This document shows, piece by piece, positions 5,925-17,509 of a stretch of DNA of 17,509 nucleotides. Below the pieces are notes generated by a model. The model searched no databases. It saw only the letters and a list, made by a program, of their open reading frames with translations, and was not told where the DNA came from. Source of the stretch: Bacteroidaceae bacterium (lineage in GTDB: Bacteria; Bacteroidota; Bacteroidia; Bacteroidales; Bacteroidaceae); assembly GCA_900772575.1 (NCBI GenBank), contig CAAHEN010000085.1:1-17509 (forward strand), read 5' to 3'. The first letter of the stretch is position 1. The number at the start of each line of letters is the position of its first letter. The position numbers were made by a program, and so were the translations under genes.

Positions 5925-6016
5925 AATCGGGGGAGTCGGTTCATTGCCAATGGTTGGTAGTGTGGTGCTATCGCGGGCTTTTGCGGCTCGCTTCAGTGCG
6001 CCAACGCCTGGATGGG

Positions 6017-6048
6017 CAAAGTTATCAAAAGCCCACGATGTGGCCAAA
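6017..6048 (-). promoter_or_regulatory. promoter of the glycosyltransferase operon
   Basis: On the minus strand, TTTG (6048-6045), a 20-bp spacer and TAACTTTG (6024-6017) fit the Bacteroidota consensus. Predicted transcription start is near 6011, giving a leader of about 87 nt before ATG 5924. It lies just past the rpoC terminator, so the two glycosyltransferase genes form a unit independent of the rpo operon. Confidence 0.7.
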
Positions 6049-6087
6049 CGCCGGCGGCGGTTTTCGCCCATGCCGGTCGGTGGGGAC

Positions 6088-6147
6088 AAAAAAGGCCGGC
6101 GCGGCAGGCCAACCGGAACGGAATCCCGGTGGCACTGCCGCGCCGGC
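6088..6147 (-). terminator. rpoC operon intrinsic terminator
   Basis: On the minus strand, GCCGGCGCGGCAG (read from 6147 to 6135) pairs perfectly with CTGCCGCGCCGGC (6107 to 6095), followed by one C and six T residues (6093-6088). The interior continues pairing (GCCACCGG with CCGGTTGGC, one bulged base), so the stem is unusually long and GC-rich. This is a strong end for the rplK-rpoC transcript. A second hairpin upstream at 6162-6189 (12 bp with one mismatch, loop ATAA) lies in the 3' untranslated region and has no T-run. Confidence 0.88.
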
Positions 6148-6161
6148 GCGGTTGGGTTGCA

Positions 6162-6189
6162 CCGCTTCCAGCCTTATGGCCGGAAGCGG
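6162..6189 (-). other. 3'-UTR hairpin after rpoC
   Basis: CCGCTTCCGGCC and GGCTGGAAGCGG (minus strand) flank ATAA, forming a 12-bp stem with one mismatch. It starts 9 bases after the rpoC stop codon. No T-run follows, so it is more likely a 3'-end stabilising structure or part of a compound terminator than a terminator alone. Confidence 0.5.
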
Positions 6190-6198
6190 CATGTGTTT

Positions 6199-10476
<4,278 letters not shown>

Positions 10477-10499
10477 GTTTGTGTGTATGTTGGGTGGCT

Positions 10500-10543
10500 G
10501 CCCCCTGCGCCGCTCTCGGGCGCTGCCACGCTGCGGCGGGGGC
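10500..10543 (-). other. GC-rich hairpin in the rpoB-rpoC spacer
   Basis: In the minus-strand RNA, GCCCCC plus GCCGC (10543-10533) pairs with GCGGC plus GGGGGC (10513-10509 and 10505-10500), with a 3-base bulge, giving 11 bp of GC-rich stem around a 19-base loop. There is no T-run, so it is not an intrinsic terminator. It could affect RNA stability, cleavage, or pacing of rpoC translation. About 20 A/C-rich bases separate it from the rpoC start. Confidence 0.4.
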
Positions 10544-10572
10544 GATGCCTATGGTGTGATGGGATGCGCCGG

Positions 10573-13500
10573 TCAGTCGAGGGTTATCTTCAGGCCGAGA
10601 CCGCGAAGCTCATGGAGCAACACATTGAGCGACTCGGGGATACCCGGTGTCGGCATGTTGTCGCCCTTGACGATGGCTTCGTAGGCCTTGGAGCGGCCGG
10701 TGACGTCGTCGGACTTGATGGTGAGGATTTCCTGCAGGACGTGTGATGCGCCGAAGGCCTCGATGGCCCAGACTTCCATCTCACCGAAGCGCTGGCCACC
10801 GAACTGGGCCTTACCGCCGAGAGGCTGCTGCGTGATGAGCGAGTAGGGACCGATGGAGCGGGCGTGCATCTTGTCTTCCACCATATGGCCGAGCTTGAGC
10901 ATGTACGTGACGCCGACGGTGGCTTTCTGGTCGAAGGCCTCGCCCGTGCCGCCGTCATAGAGCTGCGTGGAGCAGTAGCGGGGCAAGCCGGCCTTGTCGG
11001 TCCACTCGCAGAGGTCTTCAAGCTTGGCACCGTCGAAGATCGGGGTGGCGAACTTGACGCCGAGCTTACGGCCGGCGGCACCGAGCACGGCCTCGAAAAT
11101 CTGGCCGAGGTTCATACGAGAAGGCACACCCAGCGGGTTGAGCACGATGTCGACCGGCGTGCCGTCTGCCAGGAACGGCATGTCTTCCTGGCGGACAATC
11201 TTGGAGACGATACCCTTGTTGCCGTGACGACCGGCCATCTTGTCGCCGACGCCGATCTTGCGCTTCTTGGCCACGTAGACCTTGGCCATCTGCATGATGC
11301 CGGAGGGCAGGTCGTCGCCGATGGTGATGGAGAACTTCTTGCGCTTGAGGGCGGCGTCCATCAGGTTGTACTTCTTCAGGTAGTTGATGATGAGCTGGCG
11401 GACGAGCTTGTTGGTGCGGTCGTCGTCAGTCCACGCGCTGAGGTCGAGCGAGCTGTAGTCGAGCGGCTTGAGCAGGCTCTTGCTGAACTTGGCGCCTGCT
11501 GTGATGACCTCAGTGCCGATGTTGTCGCACACGCTGAGGCTGGTCTTGTCCTGCACCAGGGCGAGGAGCTTGTCGACCATGAGGTCTTTCAGTTCCTCGG
11601 TCTCCTTGGCGAAGTCGTCGTCGAGCTTCTGCAGCTTGACCTTGTCGGCGGCCTTGGAGGCGCGGGTCTTGACGGCGCGGGCGAAGAGGCGGCGGTTGAT
11701 GATGACACCGGAGAGCGAGGGGTTGGCCTTGAGCGAGGCGTCCTTCACGTCGCCGGCCTTGTCGCCGAAGATGGCGCGGAGCAGCTTCTCCTCGGGCGTG
11801 GGGTCGCTCTCTCCCTTCGGGGTGATCTTGCCGATCAGGATGTCGCCGGGGTTGACGCGGGCGCCGATGCGGATGATGCCGTTGTCGTCGAGGTCCTTGG
11901 TGGCGTCTTCGGAGACATTGGGGATATCGTTGGTCAGCTCTTCCATACCGCGCTTGGTCTCGCGCACTTCGAGAGAGAACTCGTCGACGTGGACAGAGGT
12001 CAGGATATCCTCGCGCACCATGCGCTCGTTGAGCACGATGGCGTCCTCATAGTTGTAACCCTTCCAGGGCATGTAGGCCACGAGCAGGTTGCGGCCGAGC
12101 GCCAGTTCGCCGTCCTCGGTGGCGTAGCCCTCGGTGAGGATGTCGCCTTTCTTGACACGCTGACCCTTGACGCAGATGGGGCGCAGGTCGATGGTCATGT
12201 TCTGGTTCGTGCGGCGGAACTTGGGAATCCTGTAGGTCTTGGTGGCCGAGTCGAAGCTGACAAACTCCTCTTCTTCCGTGCGGTCATAGGTGATCTGGAT
12301 CGTGGTGGCGTCCACGAAGTCCACGACACCGTCGCCCTCGGCCGTGATCATCGTGCGGGAGTCTTCGCAGACCTGCTTCTCGATGCCGGTGCCGACGATG
12401 GGCGCTTCGGAGTGGATGAGGGGGACGGCCTGGCGCATCATGTTGGATCCCATGAGGGCGCGGTGGGCATCGTCGTGCTCCAAGAATGGAATGAGCGAGG
12501 CGGCGATGGAGGCGATCTGCTGCGGCGATACGTCCATGAGCTCCACCTGTGAGGGCGGCACGACGGGGTAGTCGGCGTCCTGGCGGCACTTCACCTTGTC
12601 GCGGATGAAGGTGCCGTCGTCATTCAGCGGCGCGTTGCCCTGGCCGATGATCTTGCCCTCCTCCTCTTCGGCAGAGAGATAGACCACGTCGTTGTTGTTG
12701 AGGTCGACCACGCTGTTCTCGACCTTGCGGTAGGGGGTCTCGATGAAGCCGAGCCCGTTGATTTTGGCATAGACGCAGAGCGAGGAGATCAGGCCGATGT
12801 TGGGGCCTTCAGGACTCTCGATCGGGCAGAGGCGCCCGTAGTGGGTGTAGTGTACGTCGCGCACCTCGAAACCGGCGCGCTCACGCGACAGACCGCCGGG
12901 ACCCAGGGCGGAAAGACGGCGCTTGTGGGTCACCTCAGCCAGCGGGTTAGTCTGATCCATGAACTGCGACAGCGCGTTCGTGCCGAAGAAGGAGTTGATG
13001 ACGCTGGAGATGGTCTTGGCGTTGATCAGGTCGGTCGGTGTGAAGACCTCGTTGTCGCGGACGTTCATGCGCTCACGGATGGTGCGGCTCATGCGGGCCA
13101 GACCGATGGCAAACTGGTTGGACAGTTGCTCGCCGACCGTGCGGACACGGCGGTTGCTCAAGTGGTCGATGTCGTCGACGGTGGCCTTCGAGTTGATGAG
13201 CTCCACGAGATACTTGATGATCTCGATGATGTCCTCGCGGGTCAGGACACGCACGTCGATGTCCGTTGTCAGGCCGAGCTTCTTGTTGATGCGGTAGCGG
13301 CCCACCTCGCCGAGGTCATAGCGCTTCTCGGAGAAGAAGAGGTTGTTGATGACCTCACGCGCACTGGCGTCGTCGGCAGGGTCGGCGTTGCGCAACTGGC
13401 GGTAGATGAAGAGCACCGCCTCCTGCTCCGAGTTGCTGGGATCCTTCTGGAGCGTGTTGAAGATGATGGAATAGTCCGACGACGAGGCCTCCTCGCGGTG

Positions 13501-14385
13501 TATGAGGATGCTCTGGGTGCCGCTCTCGATGATCTGCTCGATGTGTTCCGGTTCCAGCACGGTCTCACGGTCGAGGATCACCTGGTTGCGCTCAACGGAT
13601 ACCACTTCACCGGTGTCGGTGTCGACACTGTCTTCCAGCCAGCTCTTGATGACACGCGCGGCGAGCTTACGGCCGATGACCTTCTTCAGGCTGGTCTTGT
13701 TGACCTTGACCTCCTCAGCGAGGTTGAAGATCTGGAGAATGTCCTTGTCGTTCTCATAGCCGATGGCGCGGAGCAGTGTGGTGACGGGCAACTTCTTCTT
13801 GCGGTCGATGTAGGCGTACATGACATTGTTGATGTCTGTGGCAAACTCGATCCACGAGCCCTTGAAGGGAATGATGCGCGCGGAGTAGAGCTGCGTGCCG
13901 TTGGCATGGACGCTGGAGCCGAAGAACACACCGGGCGAGCGGTGGAGCTGTGAGACGACAACGCGCTCGGCACCGTTGATGATGAACGTGCCGTTGTCCG
14001 TCATGTAGGGAATCTGGCCCAGGAAGACGTCCTGCACGACCGTGTCGAAGTCCTCGTGGTCGGGGTCGGTGCAGTAGAGCTTGAGCTTGGCCTTCAGGGG
14101 TACGCTGTAGGACTGCCCGCTCTCGAGGCACTCATCGATGCTGTAGCGGGGCGGGTCGATGTAGTAGTCGAGGAATTCGAGGACAAAGTTGTTGCGCGTG
14201 TCGGCGATGGGGAAGTTCTCGGCAAAGACCTTGTAGAGCCCGTCGTTCCTTCTCAGCTCCGAGGGCGTGTCCAGTTGCAAGAAGTCTTTGAACGACTTGA
14301 GCTGCACGTCCAGGAAATCCGGATAAGGCATCGGGTTCTTGACAGAGGCGAAGTTGACGCGTTGGTTGATTACTCTGGAAGACAT
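10573..14385 (-). CDS. rpoB: DNA-directed RNA polymerase subunit beta
   Basis: A 1270-aa beta subunit of core RNA polymerase, which forms one side of the active cleft and the rifampicin pocket. The rifampicin region (about 467-520) reads FFGTNALSQFMDQTNPLAEV, then THKRRLSALGPGG. The residues matching E. coli Asp516, His526 and Ser531 are Asp477, His487 and Ser492, all wild type, so no classic rifampicin-resistance change is present. The C-terminal part contains the conserved GRHGNKG and QRFGEMEVWA motifs. The protein ends ELRGLGLKITLD. It follows rplL after a 104-bp gap that contains an attenuator-like hairpin, and precedes rpoC. It is shorter than the E. coli subunit (1342 aa), as is usual for this phylum. 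Confidence 0.98.
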   Translation of the reverse strand: MSSRVINQRVNFASVKNPMPYPDFLDVQLKSFKDFLQLDTPSELRRNDGLYKVFAENFPIADTRNNFVLEFLDYYIDPPRYSIDECLESGQSYSVPLKAKLKLYCTDPDHEDFDTVVQDVFLGQIPYMTDNGTFIINGAERVVVSQLHRSPGVFFGSSVHANGTQLYSARIIPFKGSWIEFATDINNVMYAYIDRKKKLPVTTLLRAIGYENDKDILQIFNLAEEVKVNKTSLKKVIGRKLAARVIKSWLEDSVDTDTGEVVSVERNQVILDRETVLEPEHIEQIIESGTQSILIHREEASSSDYSIIFNTLQKDPSNSEQEAVLFIYRQLRNADPADDASAREVINNLFFSEKRYDLGEVGRYRINKKLGLTTDIDVRVLTREDIIEIIKYLVELINSKATVDDIDHLSNRRVRTVGEQLSNQFAIGLARMSRTIRERMNVRDNEVFTPTDLINAKTISSVINSFFGTNALSQFMDQTNPLAEVTHKRRLSALGPGGLSRERAGFEVRDVHYTHYGRLCPIESPEGPNIGLISSLCVYAKINGLGFIETPYRKVENSVVDLNNNDVVYLSAEEEEGKIIGQGNAPLNDDGTFIRDKVKCRQDADYPVVPPSQVELMDVSPQQIASIAASLIPFLEHDDAHRALMGSNMMRQAVPLIHSEAPIVGTGIEKQVCEDSRTMITAEGDGVVDFVDATTIQITYDRTEEEEFVSFDSATKTYRIPKFRRTNQNMTIDLRPICVKGQRVKKGDILTEGYATEDGELALGRNLLVAYMPWKGYNYEDAIVLNERMVREDILTSVHVDEFSLEVRETKRGMEELTNDIPNVSEDATKDLDDNGIIRIGARVNPGDILIGKITPKGESDPTPEEKLLRAIFGDKAGDVKDASLKANPSLSGVIINRRLFARAVKTRASKAADKVKLQKLDDDFAKETEELKDLMVDKLLALVQDKTSLSVCDNIGTEVITAGAKFSKSLLKPLDYSSLDLSAWTDDDRTNKLVRQLIINYLKKYNLMDAALKRKKFSITIGDDLPSGIMQMAKVYVAKKRKIGVGDKMAGRHGNKGIVSKIVRQEDMPFLADGTPVDIVLNPLGVPSRMNLGQIFEAVLGAAGRKLGVKFATPIFDGAKLEDLCEWTDKAGLPRYCSTQLYDGGTGEAFDQKATVGVTYMLKLGHMVEDKMHARSIGPYSLITQQPLGGKAQFGGQRFGEMEVWAIEAFGASHVLQEILTIKSDDVTGRSKAYEAIVKGDNMPTPGIPESLNVLLHELRGLGLKITLD

Positions 14386-14423
14386 TCGGGATGTGTGGTA
14401 TGGTTGTTTTGATTTATAGACGC

Positions 14424-14461
14424 AAAAAGGTTAAGAACCCTCTACCAGAGGATTCTTAACC
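14424..14461 (-). terminator. rplL-rpoB attenuator (partial terminator)
   Basis: On the minus strand, GGTTAAGAATCCTCT (14461-14447) pairs with AGAGGGTTCTTAACC (14443-14429) around GGT; all 15 positions pair in RNA, with one U-G wobble. Five T residues follow at once (14428-14424). It starts 28 bases after the rplL stop, inside what should be one operon with rpoB. E. coli has a known attenuator at the same position that lets only part of the polymerases read through. No Bacteroidota-type promoter is visible between this hairpin and rpoB, so rpoBC expression probably depends on readthrough. Confidence 0.85.
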
Positions 14462-14489
14462 GTGCTTATGTAAGTTGGGGGAAGGACGC

Positions 14490-14867
14490 TTAGGCGATCT
14501 CAACCTCGGCACCGGCCTCTTCGAGAGCCTTCTTCAGTGCCTCAGCCTCTTCTTTGGCAACGCCTTCCTTGAGCTTGCTGGGAGCGCCGTCCACGAGATC
14601 CTTAGCTTCCTTCAAGCCGAGGCCGCAAGCCTCCTTCACGGCCTTAACGACCTGAAGCTTGGCTGCACCGGCGCTCTTGAGAACAACGTCGAATGCGGTC
14701 TTCTCCTCAGCGGCAGCGGCACCGCCTGCAGCAGGACCGGCAGCGACTGCAACAGCTGCAGCGGCGGGTTCAATACCATACTCGTCCTTGAGGATCGTAG
14801 CCAACTCGTTTACTTCCTTTACAGTCAAATTTACCAATTCTTCTGCAATAGCTTTAATATCTGCCAT
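14490..14867 (-). CDS. rplL: 50S ribosomal protein bL12 (L7/L12)
   Basis: A 125-aa acidic stalk protein, present in several copies per ribosome bound to uL10, which recruits translational GTPases such as EF-Tu and EF-G. The N-terminal dimerisation domain (MADIKAIAEELVNLTVKEVN) is followed by an Ala/Gly/Val-rich hinge (about 35-52). The C-terminal factor-binding domain holds EEKTAFDVVLKSAG and the conserved KEACGLGLKEAKDLVDGAP. Length is normal. It lies 52 bp after rplJ in the L10 operon and is followed by the attenuator hairpin before rpoB. Confidence 0.98.
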   Translation of the reverse strand: MADIKAIAEELVNLTVKEVNELATILKDEYGIEPAAAAVAVAAGPAAGGAAAAEEKTAFDVVLKSAGAAKLQVVKAVKEACGLGLKEAKDLVDGAPSKLKEGVAKEEAEALKKALEEAGAEVEIA

Positions 14868-14919
14868 TTTCGTAATGTATTTATTTTGTTTGTATTCAGT
14901 TTGTAAGTTGAAAATCCGA

Positions 14920-15438
14920 TTATTCGGGGCGCTCGCCGAGCGTGGTCAAGACGCCATGGATAGTCTGGCCAGCAGACTGGAGTGCGGAGACGACGTTCTT
15001 TGCCGGCGACTGGAGCAGGGCGACGACCTCTGCGATGAGCTCGGTCTTGCTCTTGATGGCGCACAGCGTGTCGAGTTGGTCGGCTCCGATGTAGAAGCCT
15101 TCCTCTGCATAGGCGGCCTTGAGGGCGGGAATGCCGCTCTTGCCTTCTTCCTTGATGAGCTTGGCCGGCACGTTGGCCGTGTCGCAGAAGAACACTGCGG
15201 TCGTACCCTTCAAGGTGTCGTACAGAGGGGAATAGTCGATTTCAGCGGCTTCGAAGGCCTTGTGCAGGAGGGTGTTCTTGACGACCACCATCTTGATCTG
15301 CTGTCCAAAGCACTTTCTACGCAAACTGCTCGTTGCCCCGGCGTTCATACCCGTAACGTCTACGAGGTAGAAGTGGGCGTATTCTTTAAGTTTCTCACCG
15401 AGCTGCTCGATGATGACTGCTTTATCTTCCTTTCTCAT
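14920..15438 (-). CDS. rplJ: 50S ribosomal protein uL10
   Basis: A 172-aa stalk base protein. It binds 23S rRNA and anchors the L7/L12 dimers through its C-terminal helix. It starts MRKEDKAVIIEQLGEKLKEY. The conserved VVVKNTLLHKAFE and the GTTAVFF block support the family. In many bacteria the L10-L12 complex represses its own mRNA at the leader. Here the gap to rplA is only 15 bp, so any such site would overlap the end of rplA; I could not identify it. Confidence 0.97.
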   Translation of the reverse strand: MRKEDKAVIIEQLGEKLKEYAHFYLVDVTGMNAGATSSLRRKCFGQQIKMVVVKNTLLHKAFEAAEIDYSPLYDTLKGTTAVFFCDTANVPAKLIKEEGKSGIPALKAAYAEEGFYIGADQLDTLCAIKSKTELIAEVVALLQSPAKNVVSALQSAGQTIHGVLTTLGERPE

Positions 15439-15453
15439 GATGCTCTAGTTGGA

Positions 15454-16152
15454 TTAAATTTCGTCTACAGACTTAGGGTCAACCTTGATGCCCTTGCTCA
15501 TGGTGGAGGAAAGATAAATGCTCTTGATATACGTACCCTTGGCGGCGGAGGGCTTCAGCTTGTTGATCATGGCGATGAACTCCTTCGCATTGCCGAAGAT
15601 CTGTTCGGGCGAGAAAGACACCTTGCCGATGGCGGCGTGTACGATACCCGTCTTGTCGACCTTGAAGTCAATCTTACCTTGCTTCACCTCACGGATGGCC
15701 TTGGCCACGTCCATGGTGACCGTACCGCTCTTGGGGTTAGGCATCAATCCACGCGGACCGAGCACGCGGCCCAGTGCGCCAATCTTACCCATGATAGCCG
15801 GCATCGTGATGATCACGTCAACGTCAGTCCAGCCACCCTTGATTTTCTCGATGTACTCGTCGAGGCCCACATAGTCGGCACCGGCCTCCTTGGCGGCAGC
15901 CTCCTGGTCGGGCGTGCACAGGCAGAGCACACGAACCGTCTTGCCGGTTCCGTTGGGCAGGGATACCACACCGCGAACCATCTGGTTGGCCTTGCGGGGA
16001 TCTACGCCCAAGCGCACGTCGATGTCGAGTGAGGCATCGAACTTCGTGGTTGTGATCTCCTTGACCAAGCTGGCGGCTTCTCTCAAGGTGTAAGACTTCC
16101 CTGCTTCAATCTTGTCAGCGACAGATTTCTGATTCTTTGTCAGTTTGCTCAT
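15454..16152 (-). CDS. rplA: 50S ribosomal protein uL1
   Basis: A 232-aa protein of the mobile L1 stalk, which handles release of deacylated tRNA from the E site. It contains the conserved DIDVRLGVDPRKANQMVRGV, LPNGTGK and LGPRGLMPNPKSGTV motifs. It lies 21 bp after rplK and 15 bp before rplJ in one tight operon. L1 is an autogenous repressor of the rplK-rplA mRNA in E. coli; this is inferred, not shown, here. Confidence 0.98.
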   Translation of the reverse strand: MSKLTKNQKSVADKIEAGKSYTLREAASLVKEITTTKFDASLDIDVRLGVDPRKANQMVRGVVSLPNGTGKTVRVLCLCTPDQEAAAKEAGADYVGLDEYIEKIKGGWTDVDVIITMPAIMGKIGALGRVLGPRGLMPNPKSGTVTMDVAKAIREVKQGKIDFKVDKTGIVHAAIGKVSFSPEQIFGNAKEFIAMINKLKPSAAKGTYIKSIYLSSTMSKGIKVDPKSVDEI

Positions 16153-16173
16153 GTTCAGTTCAAAAATTGAAGA

Positions 16174-16617
16174 TTAAATATTCTCGGGAAAGTCACCCTT
16201 GACGGTGATACCCATGCTGCGGGCAGTGCCAGCCACCAGTCTCATGGCTGCGGCGACAGTGAAGCAGTTCAGATCGGGCATCTTGTCTTCGGCGATAGCC
16301 TTGACCTGATCCCAAGTGATCTCAGCGACCTTCGTACGGTTGGGCTGAGCGGAACCGCTCTTCTTCTTGGCAGCCTCGAGCAGTTGGATTGCCACAGGAG
16401 GAGTCTTTACGACAAACGAGAAAGACTTGTCATTGTAGTATGTAATGACAACCGGCAATACCTTGCCGGCCTTCTCCTGAGTTCTGGCGTTGAACTGCTT
16501 GCAGAAATCCATGATATTGATACCCTTGGAGCCCAGTGCGGGACCCACGGGAGGTGAAGGATTTGCAGCGCCGCCCTTAATCTGTAGCTTGATTAATCCA
16601 GCAACTTCTTTAGCCAT
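16174..16617 (-). CDS. rplK: 50S ribosomal protein uL11
   Basis: A 147-aa protein at the base of the GTPase-associated centre. It contacts 23S rRNA (thiostrepton region) and is needed for stringent-response activation by RelA-type enzymes. It starts MAKEVAGLIKLQIKGGAANP and carries the conserved PPVGPALGSKGINIMDFCK and the C-terminal GTARSMGI. A 54-bp gap with two small hairpins separates it from nusG. Length is normal. Confidence 0.98.
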   Translation of the reverse strand: MAKEVAGLIKLQIKGGAANPSPPVGPALGSKGINIMDFCKQFNARTQEKAGKVLPVVITYYNDKSFSFVVKTPPVAIQLLEAAKKKSGSAQPNRTKVAEITWDQVKAIAEDKMPDLNCFTVAAAMRLVAGTARSMGITVKGDFPENI

Positions 16618-16671
16618 TGTTCTTTTTAATTGTTATTGAGTTGTCGAAGCAGCGACGTACGTAACATTACG

Positions 16672-17214
16672 TCACTCCTTCACTATCTGCGTAAAACCGA
16701 GGTCGAGACCTGTGCTCCGGCCAAAGACTTTCACCGTGACGGTGACCTTCTTCTTCTCGGCGTCGACCTTCTCGACGACACCGTTGAAGCCTGTGAAAGG
16801 ACCGTCATTGACCTTCACATTCTCGCCTACCTCGAAGGGGATTTCGACATCGACGATGTCTTCTTCGAGTTCGTCTACCTTGCCCAAGATTCTGTTGACC
16901 TCTGCCGGACGCAAGGGGGTAGGATTGTCCATACCGCCCAAGAATCCGAGCACCTGCGGTGTGTTGCGGAGCTCGTGGGCCACCTCGCCGACCAGCTGTG
17001 CTTCGACAAGCACATAGCCGGGCAGGTAGTTGCGCTCCTTGATCACACGTTTGCCGGCGCGGATCTGGACGACCTTCTCGGTGGGGATGAGCACCTGTGC
17101 CACATGGCCGCCGAGACGGCCATTCTTGATTTCGGCATCGATGTACTCTTTCACCTTGGCCTCTTTACCGCTGACGGCGCGCAGGACGTACCAAGACATT
17201 TCTTGTTCAGCCAT
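16672..17214 (-). CDS. nusG: transcription termination/antitermination factor NusG
   Basis: A 180-aa elongation factor that binds the RNA polymerase clamp, suppresses pausing and links transcription to ribosomes or Rho. The NGN domain begins WYVLRAVSGKEAKVKEYID and contains YLPGYVLVEA and FLGG. The C-terminal KOW domain contains VNDGPFTGFNGVVEKVD and ends TQIVKE. It lies 7 bp after secE, the classic secE-nusG pair. Confidence 0.97.
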   Translation of the reverse strand: MAEQEMSWYVLRAVSGKEAKVKEYIDAEIKNGRLGGHVAQVLIPTEKVVQIRAGKRVIKERNYLPGYVLVEAQLVGEVAHELRNTPQVLGFLGGMDNPTPLRPAEVNRILGKVDELEEDIVDVEIPFEVGENVKVNDGPFTGFNGVVEKVDAEKKKVTVTVKVFGRSTGLDLGFTQIVKE

Positions 17215-17221
17215 AGTCTAA

Positions 17222-17419
17222 TCAGAATTTGATGCTATAGATAGCCTGCATGAGGGTATAAAACACCTTGTCCATGGCAAACACGACGAGTGCGATTATC
17301 GCGGAAGCAATGAGTACGACAATCGCACTGTGAGTCAACTCCTTGCGCGTCGGCCACGTGGTTCTATGAGATAGTTCTTCGTAAGAATCCTTACAATATA
17401 CTATGATATTCTTCAGCAT
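17222..17419 (-). CDS. secE: preprotein translocase subunit SecE
   Basis: A 65-aa single-span SecE of the minimal type. An amphipathic N-terminal segment with the conserved basic/Trp-Pro motif (ELSHRTTWPTRKEL, residues 15-28) is followed by one transmembrane helix (about 31-58). It clamps SecY in the SecYEG inner-membrane channel. It lies 13 bp after tRNA-Trp and 7 bp before nusG, in the order typical of Bacteroidales. Confidence 0.96.
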   Translation of the reverse strand: MLKNIIVYCKDSYEELSHRTTWPTRKELTHSAIVVLIASAIIALVVFAMDKVFYTLMQAIYSIKF

Positions 17420-17432
17420 TGCATTTTGTTTT

Positions 17433-17508
17433 TGGCACGGGAAGAGAGGCTCGAACTCCCGACACCTGGTTTTGGAGACCAGTGCTCTACCAACTGAGCT
17501 ATTCCCGT
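17433..17508 (-). tRNA. tRNA-Trp (CCA anticodon)
   Basis: A complete 76-nt cloverleaf on the minus strand. The acceptor arms ACGGGAA and TTCCCGT pair. The D arm is GCTC...GAGC, the anticodon arm CTGGT-CTCCAAA-ACCAG gives anticodon CCA, the variable loop has five bases, and the T arm has TTCGAGC with one G-U pair. Discriminator G is followed by an encoded CCA end (17435-17433). It lies 13 bp upstream of secE and is probably cut out of the same transcript. In related genomes tuf lies just upstream; that position is outside this window. Confidence 0.97.
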
Positions 17509-17509
17509 A

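Noticed and set aside
10864..12552. 562-codon frame on the plus strand antisense to rpoB, and similar long ones at 6748-7977, 8752-9657 and 12841-13953
   Set aside because: They lie wholly opposite rpoB and rpoC, which are intact. GC-rich codon use leaves few stops on the other strand, and the products are Val/Asp/Gly-rich without domains.
13000..13100. Rifampicin-resistance changes in rpoB
   Set aside because: Asp477, His487 and Ser492 are the susceptible residues. The Thr, Ala and Leu differences from E. coli in this region are, as far as I recall, normal for Bacteroidota.
14826..14833. TAAATTTG on the minus strand inside rplL, matching the -7 element
   Set aside because: It lies within codons for Val-Asn-Leu of rplL, and no TTG lies 20 bp upstream, unlike the four accepted promoters.
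16643..16672. Two small hairpins in the nusG-rplK gap as a possible L1-binding operator
   Set aside because: The stems are only 4-6 bp, and I could not match them to the known L1 rRNA-mimic motif. Left unannotated.

Overview
The window looks like a chromosomal segment of a GC-rich member of the Bacteroidales (Bacteroidota). A Prevotella-like genus is possible, but the sequence does not fix it. Three things point this way: intergenic promoters of the Bacteroidota sigma-ABfr type (TTG, 20-bp spacer, TAnnTTTG), A-rich leaders instead of clear Shine-Dalgarno sites, and family-typical core proteins such as a 1425-aa RpoC and a 1270-aa RpoB.

Layout. (1) Positions 1-1204 hold no convincing gene. 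They contain REP-like palindromes, a 14-bp tandem array (7 copies), a promoter running straight into an intrinsic terminator, two perfect inverted repeats and an unassigned hairpin. (2) Positions 1205-2695, plus strand: a secreted NlpC/P60 cell-wall hydrolase and an MscS channel, probably one unit from a promoter at 1116-1147. (3) Positions 2722-4048, plus strand: a promoter, rpsU and a XerC/D-type tyrosine recombinase separated by a long hairpin. (4) Positions 4138-6048, minus strand: two glycosyltransferase genes overlapping by ATGA behind their own promoter. (5) Positions 6088-17508, minus strand, read from high to low coordinates: tRNA-Trp, secE, nusG, rplK, rplA, rplJ, rplL, rpoB, rpoC and a strong terminator. 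The upstream end, where tuf normally lies, is outside the window.

How the genes work together. Block 5 is the classic transcription/translation supply operon: a secretion subunit, an elongation factor, the L11/L1 and L10/L12 stalk proteins, and the two large RNA polymerase subunits. A hairpin plus T-run between rplL and rpoB is placed to lower polymerase-subunit output relative to ribosomal proteins. The glycosyltransferase pair probably builds surface glycan. The hydrolase and channel both act at the envelope.

Most of the window is conserved housekeeping DNA, and I see no defence island or obvious new multi-gene system. The least-explained parts are the repeat-rich first 1.2 kb, the promoter-terminator stub at 406-478, and the arrangement in which rpsU-xerC converges on the rpo operon. 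In the order I know from Bacteroides and Porphyromonas these genes run in the same direction, so this suggests an inversion with a breakpoint near 4.05 kb.
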